Shown here piece by piece: positions 16,772 to 24,638 of a stretch of DNA of 64,000 bases (within the stretch, counting starts at the first letter, position 1; each line of letters opens with the position of its first letter). The translations under genes were made by a program, and so were the position numbers. The notes under the pieces were generated by a model. The model had not been told where the DNA came from. It searched no databases and saw nothing but the letters and a program-made list of their open reading frames with translations. This stretch comes from HIMB114 sp008638005 (GTDB taxonomy: Bacteria > Pseudomonadota > Alphaproteobacteria > Pelagibacterales > Pelagibacteraceae), in assembly GCA_032681305.1 (NCBI GenBank), contig CP136340.1:806001-870000 (forward strand). The letters are read 5' to 3'.

Positions 16772-17230
16772 CTAAATATAATCTAAAGGTAAAATTGTTG
16801 TTTCTTTGAGTTCTTCGAGTGAGGGAAAACCGCTAACGCTGGCAAAATCAATCTTGTTAATTAAGTTAAAATAAAATTCGTTGTAGCTTTCAGAGTCTTT
16901 CAGTCTAACTTTTAAAAGATAATCAACCTCACCCATTAATCTGTGACATTCAACAATTTGTGGTGTTTCTTTTACAATTTTTTTAAACTGATCCGTCCAC
17001 TCTTTATTATGACTAGTCGTTTTAATATGTACAAAATAGGGGCGTTCTAAATTAAGCTTTTGTTTATTAAGAACCGCTACATTCTTTGAGATATAGCCAG
17101 CGTCTTTTAAATTTTTAACTCGCCTATAACAGGGAGAAGGTGAGAGGTTAACTTTAACACCCAATTCTTCCATAGAAATTTCAGCATTTTCTTGAAGGAT
17201 TTGGAGTATTTTTTTATCGATTTCTTTCAT
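16772..17230 (-). CDS. Lrp/AsnC-family transcriptional regulator
   Basis: A 152-residue regulator with an N-terminal winged HTH (IDKKILQILQENAEISMEELGVKVNLSPSPCYRR, described here in two halves: residues 4-18 and 19-38) and a C-terminal RAM ligand domain with HRLMGEVDYLLKV. This family senses amino acids as octamers. It is divergent from the rhodanese operon across a 248-nt gap that contains inverted and direct copies of an ACCGAATT sequence, so it may control the sulfur genes and itself. A cysteine-type effector would fit but is only an inference. It is convergent with the helicase gene, the two ends being adjacent. Confidence 0.88.
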   Translation of the reverse strand: MKEIDKKILQILQENAEISMEELGVKVNLSPSPCYRRVKNLKDAGYISKNVAVLNKQKLNLERPYFVHIKTTSHNKEWTDQFKKIVKETPQIVECHRLMGEVDYLLKVRLKDSESYNEFYFNLINKIDFASVSGFPSLEELKETTILPLDYI

Positions 17231-17363
17231 ATTGTTAAATTATTTTATCAATTTTAATAAATTTAATAGTATTATTTTATCAATATTAAAAGTATTTTTT
17301 ACAAAACTAACTTATTTTACTACTATCTATTGTTTTATTAGGATTATCTTCTAAATAACCATC

Positions 17364-17455
17364 AATTCGGTTTGTTGTCCAAGTAAGTTTTGGCATACCC
17401 TCAATTAAACGAACTTGGGCAACTTAAACCGAATTTTAACAATACCGAATTTTAA
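17364..17455 (+). promoter_or_regulatory. Long leader hairpin with alternative 3' arms upstream of the rhodanese gene
   Basis: The 5' arm 17364-17384 pairs with 17413-17435: 21 pairs (one G-T) with a 2-nt bulge at 17424-17425 and a 28-nt loop (17385-17412). The 3' arm ends in ACCGAATTTTAA (17428-17439), and the same 12 bases recur at 17444-17455, only 4 nt later, so the outer 8 bases of the 5' arm can pair with either copy. The rhodanese ATG is 23 nt downstream. It could be an RNA switch or a set of DNA operators for the divergent Lrp-type regulator. I recognise no known riboswitch class. Confidence 0.6.
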
Positions 17456-17478
17456 AAACAAAAAAACAAGGAACAAAA

Positions 17479-18390
17479 ATGAAAAAAATAATATCAACAC
17501 TCATTCTAGTTTTGTTTGTATCGTCAGCTCAAAGTGCAACACCTTTAGTTGAAGCATCATGGTTAAAACAAAATTTAGATCAGAAAAATATCAAGGTCAT
17601 CGAAATCAGCAGTCAATTTGTTGGCGGGTCATATGATAATTTTAAAAAAGGTCACATTCCAAGAAGTATTTATCTAGATCACATTGGTGACAAACTCATT
17701 TCCACTCAAAAAGGAGTGATTGGACAACTGCCTATAAAAAAAGAATTAGAAAACTTATTTTCCAATCTTGGTGTTAAAAATACAGATCATGTTGTCATTA
17801 GTTATTTAGGGGTAAACTCTTTAGATTTTGGAAGTGCAGCAAGATTATATTGGTCACTGAAAACAGCGGGTCATGATAACGTTTCTATTTTAAACGGTGG
17901 TTTAAAAGCATGGAAACAAGAAGGTTACCAACTTGCAACAGGTGAACATCAAATCACTCCATCTCAATTTAAAGTTACATTCAATGATAAATATGTGGCT
18001 TCATATAAAGATGTCAGAGATGCAAAAAGAAAAAGAAATAACTTAGCTTTAATTGATGCAAGACCGAAAGCATTTTTTATAGGTGAAAAAAAACATCCAA
18101 AAATTTCAAGAGCAGGAACTATTCCTACAGCAGTTAATCTTGAAGAAGAAAGTATTGTAACTGCAAATACTAAAGTTAGATCTGCAGATGAAATTAAAGC
18201 CTTGTTTGTTAAATCAAATCCACAAGGAAAAGATGGTTACATTTCTTTTTGTAATACAGGTTGGTTTGCAAGCACAGTGTGGTTCGCGTTAAGTGAAATT
18301 GCAGGAGTAGAAAATGTTAAGCTTTATGATGGATCATTAGCACATTGGACACTTAATCCAAAAAACGAAGTCATTAACGGACAAAGCTAA
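17479..18390 (+). CDS. Periplasmic thiosulfate sulfurtransferase (two-domain rhodanese)
   Basis: Signal peptide (residues 1-19, cut near AQSA) and two rhodanese domains, about 22-160 and 172-300. The first lacks a loop cysteine (Tyr-Leu-Gly replaces it near 109-111). The second has the active-site loop FCNTGWFAS with Cys258. It should move sulfane sulfur from thiosulfate or a persulfide to an acceptor in the periplasm. Placement directly before a YeeE/YedE (TsuA-like) transporter fits a sulfur-import unit, with the rhodanese preparing or guarding the substrate. The Shine-Dalgarno AAGGA lies 7 nt before the ATG. A terminator follows immediately. Confidence 0.87.
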   Translation: MKKIISTLILVLFVSSAQSATPLVEASWLKQNLDQKNIKVIEISSQFVGGSYDNFKKGHIPRSIYLDHIGDKLISTQKGVIGQLPIKKELENLFSNLGVKNTDHVVISYLGVNSLDFGSAARLYWSLKTAGHDNVSILNGGLKAWKQEGYQLATGEHQITPSQFKVTFNDKYVASYKDVRDAKRKRNNLALIDARPKAFFIGEKKHPKISRAGTIPTAVNLEEESIVTANTKVRSADEIKALFVKSNPQGKDGYISFCNTGWFASTVWFALSEIAGVENVKLYDGSLAHWTLNPKNEVINGQS

Positions 18391-18400
18391 ATTTTAAATT

Positions 18401-18431
18401 AAATGCGCGGTCATAAAGCCGCGCATTTTTT
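18401..18431 (+). terminator. Intrinsic terminator between the rhodanese and transporter genes
   Basis: Stem AAATGCGCGG (18401-18410) with CCGCGCATTT (18419-18428), 8-nt loop, then T-run to 18431. The transporter ATG is at 18434, two bases after the U-tract, so it seems to attenuate rather than end an operon. Confidence 0.88.
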
Positions 18432-18433
18432 CT

Positions 18434-19603
18434 ATGAATACACTTGTAAAAAAAATTGATTTATCTGTTTTTATTTATTCCATCATTGGAACTTTAGTCT
18501 TTTCGTATCTTTTTGTTTCGCAAATCAGTCATCGACACCTTTATGTATTTCTCATTGGAATTGGCCTTGGCGTTTCTTTGTATCATGCTTCATTTGGATT
18601 TACGGGTGGCTGGAGAAATTTTATCGAAAGAAGAGAAAGTTCATCGCTTCGTGCTCAAATTATAATGCTTGGTTTAGCAGTTATTTTATTTTCATTTTTT
18701 ATCAATTCTAATAGTTGGATTTATCAAGGTAAAATGATTGGTGCAGTAGCGCCTGTGAGCTTATCCGTTGTGATTGGATCATTTATATTTGGCCTTGCCA
18801 TGCAGTTAGCTGGAGGTTGTGGTTCAGGAACATTATTTACCGCTAGTAGCGGTAATGGAAAAATGGCCATTACATTAATTTTTTTTATGATCGGATCTTT
18901 AGTTGGAACTTATCATTTTGACTTTTGGAGATTGGCACCATCCTTGGGTGGAATATCTTTGTTAAATGAATATGGAAAAGTTAATTCAGTTTTACTTCAG
19001 TTAAGTATTTTACTTATGCTTTACTATGTTGTTTTTAAAAGTGATCAAAAACAAAATTCAAACTTTAGTCATTTTGATATTTTTGATTTTACCAATTTCA
19101 AATTATTTAAAGGCCCTTGGCCACTTATTTTAGGTTCTGTTTTATTAGTTTTTTTTAATGTTCTGATGTTACAGGCTGCAGGTCATCCTTGGGGGATTAC
19201 TTTTGCTTTTAGTTTATGGGCAGCAAAAATTGTTCAATTGATTGGAATAGATGTCAGCAGTTGGGCTTTTTGGAAACTGTCTTATCCAAGTACTGCTTTA
19301 GAAAATAGTATTTTAGCCGATCCAACAACGGTTTCAAATCTTGGAATTATTTTTGGTGCACTTGCAGCTTCTGCTCTTGCAGGTAATTTTTTTAAAGCAT
19401 CCTTGATCAATAGAAAAATTCTTATTGCGGCAATCCTTGGTGGTTTTTTAATGGGTTATGGAGCAAGACTAAGTTTTGGTTGTAATGTTGGAGCTTTATT
19501 TAGTGGAATTGCATCAGGATCATTACATGGTTGGGTTTGGTTCTTGTTTGCATTTCTAGGATCGATGGTAGGCGTTAGGTTTAGAAGGGTTTTTTATTCA
19601 TGA
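18434..19603 (+). CDS. YeeE/YedE-family (TsuA-like) thiosulfate/sulfur-compound transporter
   Basis: A 389-residue membrane protein with about ten helices. Two pseudo-symmetric motifs contain the conserved channel cysteines: QLAGGCGSGTLFTASSG and LSFGCNVGALFSGIASGS. In TsuA such cysteines relay thiosulfate through a narrow pore. Two GGC/GC elements together with the rhodanese just upstream make a thiosulfate or sulfane-sulfur uptake role likely. The start ATG at 18434 lies just past a terminator U-tract. Its stop overlaps the start of the next small gene by 4 nt. Confidence 0.86.
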   Translation: MNTLVKKIDLSVFIYSIIGTLVFSYLFVSQISHRHLYVFLIGIGLGVSLYHASFGFTGGWRNFIERRESSSLRAQIIMLGLAVILFSFFINSNSWIYQGKMIGAVAPVSLSVVIGSFIFGLAMQLAGGCGSGTLFTASSGNGKMAITLIFFMIGSLVGTYHFDFWRLAPSLGGISLLNEYGKVNSVLLQLSILLMLYYVVFKSDQKQNSNFSHFDIFDFTNFKLFKGPWPLILGSVLLVFFNVLMLQAAGHPWGITFAFSLWAAKIVQLIGIDVSSWAFWKLSYPSTALENSILADPTTVSNLGIIFGALAASALAGNFFKASLINRKILIAAILGGFLMGYGARLSFGCNVGALFSGIASGSLHGWVWFLFAFLGSMVGVRFRRVFYS

Positions 19604-19782
19604 AACGTATCATTTACCTTTTTATTTTAACGCTTTGTTTGACGTTTGCATTCTTAGATCATGATAGTAATGGGGTTGCTTATAACCCATTATTCCATAA
19701 CCATAATGATCAATCAGATGGGGCAACTCAATCTATTGCTATGCCGTGTGGATTGGGTGGATCCGAAAATCATAAACACTAA
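19600..19782 (+). CDS. Small exported histidine-rich protein, unknown function
   Basis: A 60-residue product starting at an ATGA overlap with the transporter gene. The N-terminus is a signal peptide or membrane anchor (IIYLFILTLCLTFAF). The rest is rich in His, Asn, Asp and Gly (NPLFHNHNDQSDG and a final NHKH) with one Cys in MPCGLGG. Such a composition could bind metal or shield a thiol. The coupling to the sulfur transporter suggests an accessory role, which is inference only. No family recognised. Confidence 0.6.
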   Translation: MKRIIYLFILTLCLTFAFLDHDSNGVAYNPLFHNHNDQSDGATQSIAMPCGLGGSENHKH

Positions 19783-19822
19783 CTTATTGTAAAAAGAAAA
19801 GGTTATAATAAAAATATAGAAT

Positions 19823-20485
19823 ATGAGCTTAAAAATAAATTCAAATGCGCCCAATTTTGAAGCAGAAACTACTCACGGAAAAATAGATTTTTATGAGTGG
19901 TCAGGTAATAATTGGGTTATTCTTTTTTCTCACCCAAAAAATTTTACACCCGTCTGTACGACTGAATTAGGTTCATTAGAGGGTTTGAAAGATGAGTTTG
20001 ATAAAAGAGGAGTTAAGATTATTGGTTTAAGTGTTGATCCGGTTGAAGATCATACAAAGTGGTCAGAAGATATTTTAGATGTTACAGGGCATAAACCAAG
20101 CTACCCACTAATTGGGGATAAATTCTTAGAAGTCTCTAAATTATATCGAATGTTACCATCAAGTTTAAACGCAACTTACGAAGGTAGAACTCCGATTGAT
20201 AACCAAACGGTAAGAAACGTTTTTATTATTGATCCAAATAAGAAAATTAAACTCATTTTAGCTTATCCAATGTCAACAGGTAGAAATTTTCAGGAAATTT
20301 TGAGAGTTGTAGACTCTTTGCAATTAACCGATGAGTATAAAGTTGCAACTCCTGCGGATTGGAAACAAGGGGAAGATGTCATTATCGTTCCAGCTGTAAA
20401 AGATGAAGAAGCTAAAAAGATATTTCCAGGTGGATGGAACGCCAAGAAACCTTATCTAAGAGTAGTTAAAAATCCAAAGTCATAA
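19823..20485 (+). CDS. 1-Cys peroxiredoxin (Prx6/AhpC-TSA family)
   Basis: A 220-residue thioredoxin-fold peroxidase. The active-site element HPKNFTPVCTTELG has the peroxidatic Cys45 and the PxxxTxxC pattern. The long C-terminal domain with NQTVRNVFIIDP and the EDVIIVPAVKDEEAK segment marks the Prx6 subfamily. It reduces hydrogen peroxide and lipid peroxides with thiol donors such as glutathione. Conserved Arg in GRTPI or TVRN is present. It stands 40 nt after the sulfur-uptake genes and may share their transcript. Confidence 0.92.
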   Translation: MSLKINSNAPNFEAETTHGKIDFYEWSGNNWVILFSHPKNFTPVCTTELGSLEGLKDEFDKRGVKIIGLSVDPVEDHTKWSEDILDVTGHKPSYPLIGDKFLEVSKLYRMLPSSLNATYEGRTPIDNQTVRNVFIIDPNKKIKLILAYPMSTGRNFQEILRVVDSLQLTDEYKVATPADWKQGEDVIIVPAVKDEEAKKIFPGGWNAKKPYLRVVKNPKS

Positions 20486-20568
20486 TTTAAAAATAAAAAT
20501 AAATTTTCACAATTAAGCCATAATCCAAGATTAATTGCTCATCCGCTTAACTTAACAAAAGGCAAAAT

Positions 20569-20778
20569 ATGAGAGTCATTACGTCTCTTGTGATGTTGTT
20601 ATTATTAACAACAAATGTCTTTGCAGGTTCTCATGAAAAAATGAAAGAACTTAGCAAAACTCAGTTCATCGAAATGAAAGTTGTTGAAGGTATGTCTGCA
20701 GAAGATGCAGAAGTTACTTTTAACGAATTGGATAAAGACCAAGACGGAAAACTTTCTGTTGAAGAACAGAAACAATAG
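20569..20778 (+). CDS. Small secreted EF-hand protein
   Basis: A 69-residue product with a signal peptide (residues 1-19, cleavage after VFAG). The C-terminus carries one canonical calcium-binding loop, DKDQDGKLSVEE, with Asp, Asp, Asp, Lys, Ser, Glu at positions 1, 3, 5, 7, 9 and 12. A preceding helix has MKVVEGMSAEDAEVTFNEL, spanning residues 39-55. A single EF-hand suggests a dimer or a partner with a second one. Likely periplasmic calcium binding. A terminator follows. Confidence 0.75.
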   Translation: MRVITSLVMLLLLTTNVFAGSHEKMKELSKTQFIEMKVVEGMSAEDAEVTFNELDKDQDGKLSVEEQKQ

Positions 20779-20795
20779 TTTTTAGTTTTGTTTCG

Positions 20796-20835
20796 AAAAT
20801 GCGGGGGTTTTATTACGTTTTGCCTCCGCATTTTT
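20796..20835 (+). terminator. Intrinsic terminator after the EF-hand gene
   Basis: Stem of 12 bp (20796-20807 with 20823-20834, including one G-T pair) with a 15-nt loop and T-run 20831-20835. The purine-rich arm AATGCGGGGG makes it G-C rich for this genome. Confidence 0.8.
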
Positions 20836-20886
20836 AATTTAAAATAGTTTCTTTAAGTTTTACAAAGTTGTGATACTGGCTTGCAA

Positions 20887-21780
20887 ATGCCAAGTAACAT
20901 CTTCTTATTTTTAGGTGCTCTTTTATTTTGGTCAGCAACGTGGAGTATCATTGGATTAACACAAGTTAATATTGACCTTGATCCAACAATTTCTGTTTTT
21001 ATAAGATTTTTTATTGCAGGGCTCATTATTTTATCTTTTGTCGCTTTATCCAAAAGAAAAATCATATTTTCACTCAAATCACATTTATATTTTTTTGTTT
21101 TAGGAATATTTTTATATAGCGGAAATTATATTTTTTTTTATCAATCTAACGTTTATTTACCCTCAAATATTCCAGCTACCGTTTTTTGTCTTTTAACTAT
21201 TTTTAATATTTTAGGTGAAAAGTTCATGTTCAAAAAACCTTTAACGACATTGACTTTAAGTGGTGCTTTGATGGGTATTTGTGGAATTGGAATTATTTTT
21301 TATGATGATTTTGTTCATTTTGACTTAAATTCAGGAACAACATTAGGTTTGATGTTTGCGCTCCTTGCAACCATCTCAGCATCACTAGGTAATATGATTG
21401 CCATTTATAATAAGAGAAATTTTAACATCCCTCTTCTTCAAAATGTTGCTTTTTCAATGATCTATGGATCTTTAATTGCTCTAGTTGTTGCTTTAATGAA
21501 AGGAAAAGAATTTATCATACCTATTCAAAACTTGAGTTACATGCTTGGACTTGGATATTTGATTATATTTGGATCCATTGTTTCTTTTCTTTGTTACATC
21601 AAATTTATTGAAAATACGTCAGCCTCAACTGGCGGCTATATAGGAGTGATTATGCCAATTTTAGCTCTTATCATTTCAATGATTTTTGAAGACGTAAAAC
21701 CTGATATTAACTTTTTAACAGGATTAGTTGTCGCGATTGGCGGATTATTATTGATTTTAAAACAAGAAACGAAAAAATAA
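20887..21780 (+). CDS. DMT-superfamily transporter (EamA type)
   Basis: About ten membrane helices in two EamA repeats (residues 1-140 and 150-297). Repeat signatures include FWSATWSIIGLTQ, FIRFFIAGLII and the terminal SAS-TGGYIGVIMPILALIIS. The family exports metabolites or takes up small molecules; substrate is not predictable. A TTG at 20881 lies in frame just upstream, but the ATG at 20887 gives the normal short N-terminus MPSNIFLFLGALLFW, so I use it. The terminator 51 nt before it separates it from the EF-hand gene. Confidence 0.85.
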   Translation: MPSNIFLFLGALLFWSATWSIIGLTQVNIDLDPTISVFIRFFIAGLIILSFVALSKRKIIFSLKSHLYFFVLGIFLYSGNYIFFYQSNVYLPSNIPATVFCLLTIFNILGEKFMFKKPLTTLTLSGALMGICGIGIIFYDDFVHFDLNSGTTLGLMFALLATISASLGNMIAIYNKRNFNIPLLQNVAFSMIYGSLIALVVALMKGKEFIIPIQNLSYMLGLGYLIIFGSIVSFLCYIKFIENTSASTGGYIGVIMPILALIISMIFEDVKPDINFLTGLVVAIGGLLLILKQETKK

Positions 21781-21784
21781 TCTT

Positions 21785-21868
21785 ATGAATAATTTTTTAG
21801 TTTATATTTTAACCGCTACCTTATTTGCTGTACCAGCTATCTGGCTCATCCTTAGCTTACAAGGCTAA
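21785..21868 (+). CDS. 27-residue single-helix membrane peptide
   Basis: ATG at 21785 follows the DMT stop by 4 nt. The product is almost one hydrophobic helix: FLVYILTATLFAVPAIWLIL, flanked by Asn-Asn and Gln-Gly. It ends 5 nt before the convergent egtD stop. Position and composition suggest a real single-pass peptide co-transcribed with the transporter. No family recognised; similar peptides occur elsewhere in this window. Confidence 0.5.
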   Translation: MNNFLVYILTATLFAVPAIWLILSLQG

Positions 21869-21873
21869 GTGAA

Positions 21874-22794
21874 TTATTGGTGAACAAGGTATTGAACGCT
21901 AAAAAATTGATCTTTATCAGTCCACACTTTTGAGACTGACCAACCAGCCTCATTTGCCAGTTTTTCAAATGAACTTAATTTATATTTATAAGAACTTTCA
22001 GTATGAACATGTTCTTTTTCCTCAAATAAAAAGTTTATATCACCCACAGCCACACTTTGCTTTTTCTCAGAAATGAGGTGCATTTCAATTCTTGATTTCT
22101 CTTCATTAAAAAAAGCATTATGCCTGAACGAATCTAAATCAAAGTTTGCATCAAGTTCTTTATTCATACGTTTCAAAATATTTTTATTAAATTTGGAAGT
22201 AACGCCTAATTCATCGTTATAAGCTTTTTCTAAAGTTTTTTTATTCTTAACCAAGTCAACTCCAATGATCATTTTACTCGAACAAAATTGACTTTTTACC
22301 CTTTTTAAAAATTGAATAGCATCCTGAGGATCAAAGTTACCAATTGTTGATCCTGGAAAAAAAGTTGTTAAATTTTTTTGACGATTAATATGATCTGGTA
22401 TTTTTTCATTAGACTGAAAATCGAATACGAGGGGTTCAATATCAATTTCAGGTAAGGTTTTTTGTAATTTTTTTGCAACATCTTCAATATAGGTCTTAGA
22501 GATATCTGATGGAACATAGAGCTTTGGTTTTTTTAAAGATTTTAATAAAATTTTAATTTTTTCACTTGCTCCAGCGCCAGGTTCAATAATCGTTGCTTCT
22601 TCTCCAATACAATCAGATATTTCTTTTTGATTATTTTTTAAAATATCAATTTCTGTTCGCGTTACATAGTACTCATCAAGTTTGGTAATTTGTTCAAAGA
22701 TTTTAGAACCTTCGTGATCATAAAGCCATTTTGGATTTAATTTTTTATTTTTTTGACTAAGGCCTTTAAGTGTATGATTTAAGAATTCATTCAT
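21874..22794 (-). CDS. egtD: L-histidine N(alpha)-methyltransferase, ergothioneine synthesis
   Basis: A SAM-dependent methyltransferase that trimethylates histidine to hercynine. Motifs: YDHEGSKIFEQIT, the SAM site IIEPGAGASEKIK, PSDISKTYIED, FFPGSTIGNFDP and HNAFFNEEKSRIEMHL. These match EgtD closely. Although the frame is open further upstream (to 22824), the ATG at 22794 gives a 4-nt ATGA overlap with egtB and a 306-residue protein of normal size. It works with the upstream EgtB on the same transcript, the order being egtB then egtD. Confidence 0.93.
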   Translation of the reverse strand: MNEFLNHTLKGLSQKNKKLNPKWLYDHEGSKIFEQITKLDEYYVTRTEIDILKNNQKEISDCIGEEATIIEPGAGASEKIKILLKSLKKPKLYVPSDISKTYIEDVAKKLQKTLPEIDIEPLVFDFQSNEKIPDHINRQKNLTTFFPGSTIGNFDPQDAIQFLKRVKSQFCSSKMIIGVDLVKNKKTLEKAYNDELGVTSKFNKNILKRMNKELDANFDLDSFRHNAFFNEEKSRIEMHLISEKKQSVAVGDINFLFEEKEHVHTESSYKYKLSSFEKLANEAGWSVSKVWTDKDQFFSVQYLVHQ

Positions 22795-24011
22795 GCTGCA
22801 AGTCTTAATCCTGACATTTGCCATCTTTGATGAGGGTAAAAGAAATTACGGTAAGTTTTTCTGATTTGGTCTTGTGGTGTTAAACAAGACCCCCCTTTAA
22901 GGACCATTTGATTTATCATAAATTTTCCATTGTATTCACCAACTGCACCAGGCTCTGTTTTAAATCCAGGGTAAGGAGAAAAGCTTGAAGCTGTCCATTC
23001 CCAGACATGACCCCAACATTGATTCATTGGTTGTTCACTTTTTTGGCTCTGAGGTAAATAGTTTTCACTTTCTAAAAAATTACCGTCCTTGACATCATCA
23101 CTGGCTGTTTCCCATTCAAATTCAGTTGGTAATCTTTTACCTCGCCACCTCGCAAAAGCATCTGCTTCATAAAAACTAATATGATGAACGGGTGCATGAT
23201 CATCAACGGATTGAACTCCTTGTAGGGTATATTGGTACCATTCATTATCTTCCTTCCACCAATATAAAGGGGCTTGCCAATTTTCTTTTTCACACTGGGC
23301 AAAGCCATCCATTAACCAAAGGGTTGGATCTTGATATCCATTGGCTTCTATAAATTCTTTCCATTCACCATTCGTGACTAATTGACTTGAAATTTTAAAA
23401 GGATGAATCATGGTTTGATGCTGAGGTTGTTCACAATCATATGAAAAGCTTTGTCCATCATGACCAACATTTTTAACACCACCTTCAAAGTCTACCCAAC
23501 GAGTATCTACCTGGTCATTTTTATTTTTTTTATTTTCAATATATTTTGGTCGTAGAGGGTTAAAACTTAAAGCATGCAAAAGATCGGTTAACATTAATTC
23601 TTGGTGTTGCATTTCATGGTGACAGCCAAGCTCAATCATCTCGAAAGGCGCATTTTGTTTTTCCATCAAATCGATAACCATTTCATCAATCATTTTTCTG
23701 TAGGTAAAAACTTCTTTAACATCTGGTTTTGAAATTAAACCGCGTTGTGATCTCTGATATCGAGGGCCAGCCTGCACGTAGTAAGAGTTAAAGAGATAAT
23801 TAAACCTTGGATCAGGGGATTTAAAATCTGATTTTACTTTTTTAATAACAAACTCTTCAAAAAACCAACTTGTGTGCGCTAAATGCCATTTGATTGGGGA
23901 GGCATCCTCCATAGATTGGAGGCACATATCTTCATTGCTTAAATTTTCTGAAATTTTTAAAGATCTTAACCTTGTTTTTTCAAACAAAGAAAAAATTTTA
24001 TTTTTTTGCAT
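22791..24011 (-). CDS. egtB: Ergothioneine sulfoxide synthase
   Basis: A 406-residue iron enzyme that joins a thiol donor to hercynine using oxygen. The N-terminal DinB-like part has HLAHTSWFFEEF (a candidate iron-ligand His at 43 or 46), and GCHHEMQHQELM with the H-x3-H-x-E iron triad His132, His136, Glu138. The C-terminal part is a C-type-lectin/FGE-sulfatase domain: FYEADAFARWRGKRLPTEFEWE, GHVWEWTASSFSPYPGF and LKGGSCLTP. No egtA is adjacent, which fits the alphaproteobacterial type that can use cysteine. It is followed by egtD with a 4-nt overlap. Ergothioneine protects against oxidative stress. Confidence 0.93.
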   Translation of the reverse strand: MQKNKIFSLFEKTRLRSLKISENLSNEDMCLQSMEDASPIKWHLAHTSWFFEEFVIKKVKSDFKSPDPRFNYLFNSYYVQAGPRYQRSQRGLISKPDVKEVFTYRKMIDEMVIDLMEKQNAPFEMIELGCHHEMQHQELMLTDLLHALSFNPLRPKYIENKKNKNDQVDTRWVDFEGGVKNVGHDGQSFSYDCEQPQHQTMIHPFKISSQLVTNGEWKEFIEANGYQDPTLWLMDGFAQCEKENWQAPLYWWKEDNEWYQYTLQGVQSVDDHAPVHHISFYEADAFARWRGKRLPTEFEWETASDDVKDGNFLESENYLPQSQKSEQPMNQCWGHVWEWTASSFSPYPGFKTEPGAVGEYNGKFMINQMVLKGGSCLTPQDQIRKTYRNFFYPHQRWQMSGLRLAA

Positions 24012-24047
24012 TAAAAAAATTTAACATCTCATGCATATGCGGCAAGG

Positions 24048-24455
24048 TTAAATTTCTTCAAGATCCTCAAGGTGTTTTCTTAAAGCTTTCACAGAAATTT
24101 GAATTTCAATAATAAAGGTAATGATTGCGATTAAAAAAATCACAACGGCAATACCAAAGCACAAAGTCGCAATTTCAATTGCGTTAATATATCCAAAAAA
24201 AATGGTTAAAAGATTAAAAATAAAGCTTATGGCTGATAAGGTTTGCATCAGTCGAACCAAAGTAATTCTTTGATTTAATATTTTTAATTCATCAAGATAG
24301 CGAACACGTTTCTGGCCTTGAATATTTTCTGCTAAAATTTCATCATGAGTTTTTCGAATGAGAGCCGATAAAGAAATCCATCGATTTCCAAAGTTGGTCA
24401 TCATCAAAGGAATGGCAGGAAATAAAAATAAGGGATACCAAAAGTGATCGATCAT
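24048..24455 (-). CDS. DUF2721 family membrane protein
   Basis: 135 residues with three hydrophobic helices: about 4-22, 70-95 and 97-120. The segment AIPLMMTNFGNRWISLSALIR, spanning residues 15-35, and the RxxxLxxRI-type cytoplasmic loop YLDELKILNQRITLVR are typical of DUF2721. Function unknown. It follows a small anchored protein gene by 9 nt and precedes egtB by 36 nt on the same strand, so the three may be co-transcribed. Confidence 0.8.
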   Translation of the reverse strand: MIDHFWYPLFLFPAIPLMMTNFGNRWISLSALIRKTHDEILAENIQGQKRVRYLDELKILNQRITLVRLMQTLSAISFIFNLLTIFFGYINAIEIATLCFGIAVVIFLIAIITFIIEIQISVKALRKHLEDLEEI

Positions 24456-24464
24456 TAAAAATAT

Positions 24465-24638
24465 CTATTGTTTTTTTCTAGACTTAGACCAATCCACAGC
24501 TTTATTCCATTTTTCTTCCATGGTTTCTTTAGATTGTTCTACAGGTATTTTTCTAGAAACTGGAGAGTCTCCTGTCACTTTAAGTCCTAAAATAAATATT
24601 CCAGTAGCGATGAGTAGCAAAAGAAGAGTTAATCTCAC
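24465..24638 (-). CDS. 57-residue membrane-anchored protein
   Basis: GTG start at 24638 inside the TGA of the upstream gene (GTGA overlap). The N-terminus LTLLLLLIATGIFILGL is one hydrophobic helix. The outside or cytoplasmic tail is charged and ends in WNKAVDWSKSRKKQ. Coupling to the upstream gene and tight spacing to the DUF2721 gene support it being real. No known family. Confidence 0.6.
   Translation of the reverse strand: MRLTLLLLLIATGIFILGLKVTGDSPVSRKIPVEQSKETMEEKWNKAVDWSKSRKKQ

Noticed and set aside
16293..16775. Second open frame of 160 codons inside the helicase tail
   Set aside because: It is a shifted reading of the repeated basic tail; the repeats keep several frames open. The main frame continues the helicase core without interruption.
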